DNA from: an uncultured bacterium
GTDB taxonomy: Bacteria > Verrucomicrobiota > Kiritimatiellia > RFP12 > UBA1067
Direction of reading: 5' to 3'
Assembly: GCA_902763655.1 (NCBI GenBank)
Contig: CACWSW010000010.1
Coordinates: forward strand, 1-33,014
Length of the DNA stretch: 33,014 nucleotides
Part shown: piece after piece, positions 32,113-33,014 of the stretch
Position numbering within the stretch: position 1 is the stretch's first letter
How the letters are laid out: the number at the start of each line of letters is the position of its first letter
Translations under genes and position numbers: made by a program
The notes under the pieces: generated by a model
Database searches by the model: none
What the model saw: only the letters and a program-made list of their open reading frames with translations
What the model was told of the DNA's origin: nothing

Positions 32113-33014
32113 ATGGACGGCTATCCTGAAGTGAGATTGCGCAGGCTCAGGCGGACGGCGGCGATCCGCGACATGTTCGCGATGCCCGCGCCTGGTCCGG
32201 AGAAGTTCATCTGGCCGGTGTTCGTGGTGCCGGGAACGGGACGAAAAGAGGCGATCGGCTCCATGCCCGGCCAGTTCCGCTATTCCGCCGACGAGCTCGT
32301 GAAGGCGCTTGCGCCGGTCGTCGCGCAGGGCGTGAGGTCCGTGCTGCTATTCGGCCAGCACGAGGGCGAAGGCAAGGACGAGATCGGTTCGCCAGCGGAA
32401 GATCCGCACGGCGCTGTGCAGCGTGCGATCCCCGCGCTGCGAGCCGCATATCCGGACCTGGTGATCCTCACGGACGTGTGCCTTTGCGCGTACACGGCGC
32501 ACGGGCATTGCGGTCCGCACGACGCCGACGGCGACATCGACAACGACGCCGCTTGCGAGATGCTCGCGCGCGTGGCCGTCAGCCACGCGCGGGCCGGTGC
32601 GGACGGCGTTGCGCCGAGCGCGATGATGGACGGCCAGATCGCCGCCATCCGGCACGCGCTCGACGAGGAAGGCTTCAAGAAGACTCTCCTCATCTCCTAC
32701 TCCACCAAGTTCGCCTCGCAGATGTACGGTCCGTTCCGCGACGCCGAGAACTCCGCTCCGTCGAAGGGCGACAGGCAGGGCTACCAGGCCAGCTTCCGCG
32801 ACCCGCGCACCGCGATACGCGAATCGCTCCTCGACGAGGCGGAGGGCGCGGACGCGCTCATGGTGAAGCCTGCGCTCTTCTACCTCGACCTGATCCGCGA
32901 GGTCGCAGCCCGCTCGCTGCTGCCCGTGATGGCGTACAACGTCTCCGGCGAATACTCGATGATCCACGCGGCGGCGGAGAAGGGGTACTGCGACCTCTAC
33001 GCGACGGCGCGCGA
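32113..33014 (+). CDS. hemB: Delta-aminolevulinic acid dehydratase (porphobilinogen synthase), 3' end outside window
   Basis: The first 300 residues are visible. The enzyme joins two 5-aminolevulinate molecules to porphobilinogen in tetrapyrrole synthesis. The start is fixed by AGGAGG at 32101-32106. DVCLCAYTAHGHCG gives Cys123, Cys125 and Cys133, the zinc site of the zinc-dependent HemB group. Lys199 in STKFAS and Lys252 in LMVKPALFYLD are the two Schiff-base lysines. About 25 residues are missing at the C-terminus. It is the third gene of the NCS2-FlbD transcript. Presence of hemB fits a need for cobalamin or heme, in line with the MetH activation gene. Confidence 0.93.
   Translation, partial: MDGYPEVRLRRLRRTAAIRDMFAMPAPGPEKFIWPVFVVPGTGRKEAIGSMPGQFRYSADELVKALAPVVAQGVRSVLLFGQHEGEGKDEIGSPAEDPHGAVQRAIPALRAAYPDLVILTDVCLCAYTAHGHCGPHDADGDIDNDAACEMLARVAVSHARAGADGVAPSAMMDGQIAAIRHALDEEGFKKTLLISYSTKFASQMYGPFRDAENSAPSKGDRQGYQASFRDPRTAIRESLLDEAEGADALMVKPALFYLDLIREVAARSLLPVMAYNVSGEYSMIHAAAEKGYCDLYATAR

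Overview
The window is high-GC, gene-dense bacterial chromosome that looks like an anaerobic, polysaccharide-using member of the PVC group. Kiritimatiellota/Lentisphaerota-type gut bacteria are my best guess. This rests on gene content only: a ferredoxin-linked 2-oxoacid oxidoreductase, a Tat-exported Gfo/Idh/MocA protein, a DUF1080 protein, a secreted GH39-like glycosidase, an SGNH esterase, rhamnulokinase, a XylR-type regulator and a PEP-CTERM-type CAAX protease homologue. No 16S gene is present, so the assignment is an inference. No prophage, insertion sequence or CRISPR array was seen.

Layout. Positions 1-6370 hold the end of a DUF1796 peptidase-like gene, an aminotransferase, a GH39-like secreted glycosidase (minus), metF with a stand-alone MetH activation-domain gene, and a Tat-exported oxidoreductase (minus). 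Positions 6475-6640 carry tRNA-Asn with a promoter and terminator. Positions 6655-11489 form one compact plus-strand operon: a small membrane protein, a bile-acid/sodium symporter-family transporter, lnt, DUF1080, mgtC-like and rsmI. Positions 11562-14270 encode a large secreted multidomain protein of unknown function. Then come rhaB, and on the minus strand an rluD-type synthase and a CAAX protease homologue. Next are bioD-bioA, an SGNH hydrolase, a patatin-like phospholipase (minus) and tex. Positions 24625-29728 carry vorC-vorB-vorA, thiH and a XylR-like regulator. The window ends with an NCS2 permease bearing an extra N-terminal domain, a FlbD-like protein and the start of hemB.

How the genes fit together. 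VOR needs thiamine diphosphate, and thiH, directly downstream, makes a thiazole precursor of it. metF supplies methyl-folate to methionine synthase, and the overlapping gene encodes the domain that reactivates that enzyme. The secreted hydrolases and rhaB point to use of plant or mucosal glycans.

Most unusual signals. (1) Tandem repeats built on a TTAAG core lie in-frame inside two unrelated genes: 13 nonamer units in rhaB and 28 in the CAAX protease gene. Related heptamers sit in the vorC-vorB gap and in lnt. (2) A nearly uniform extended -10 promoter (TGn-TAtaaT, mostly TGG) precedes at least 14 transcription units, and in five cases lies only 7-11 nt before the start codon, implying leaderless mRNAs. 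(3) A 61-bp inverted repeat lies in-frame in the linker of the fused VOR beta-gamma subunit. (4) The NCS2 permease carries a TerB-like N-terminal module. (5) All four convergent gene pairs overlap at their 3' ends.
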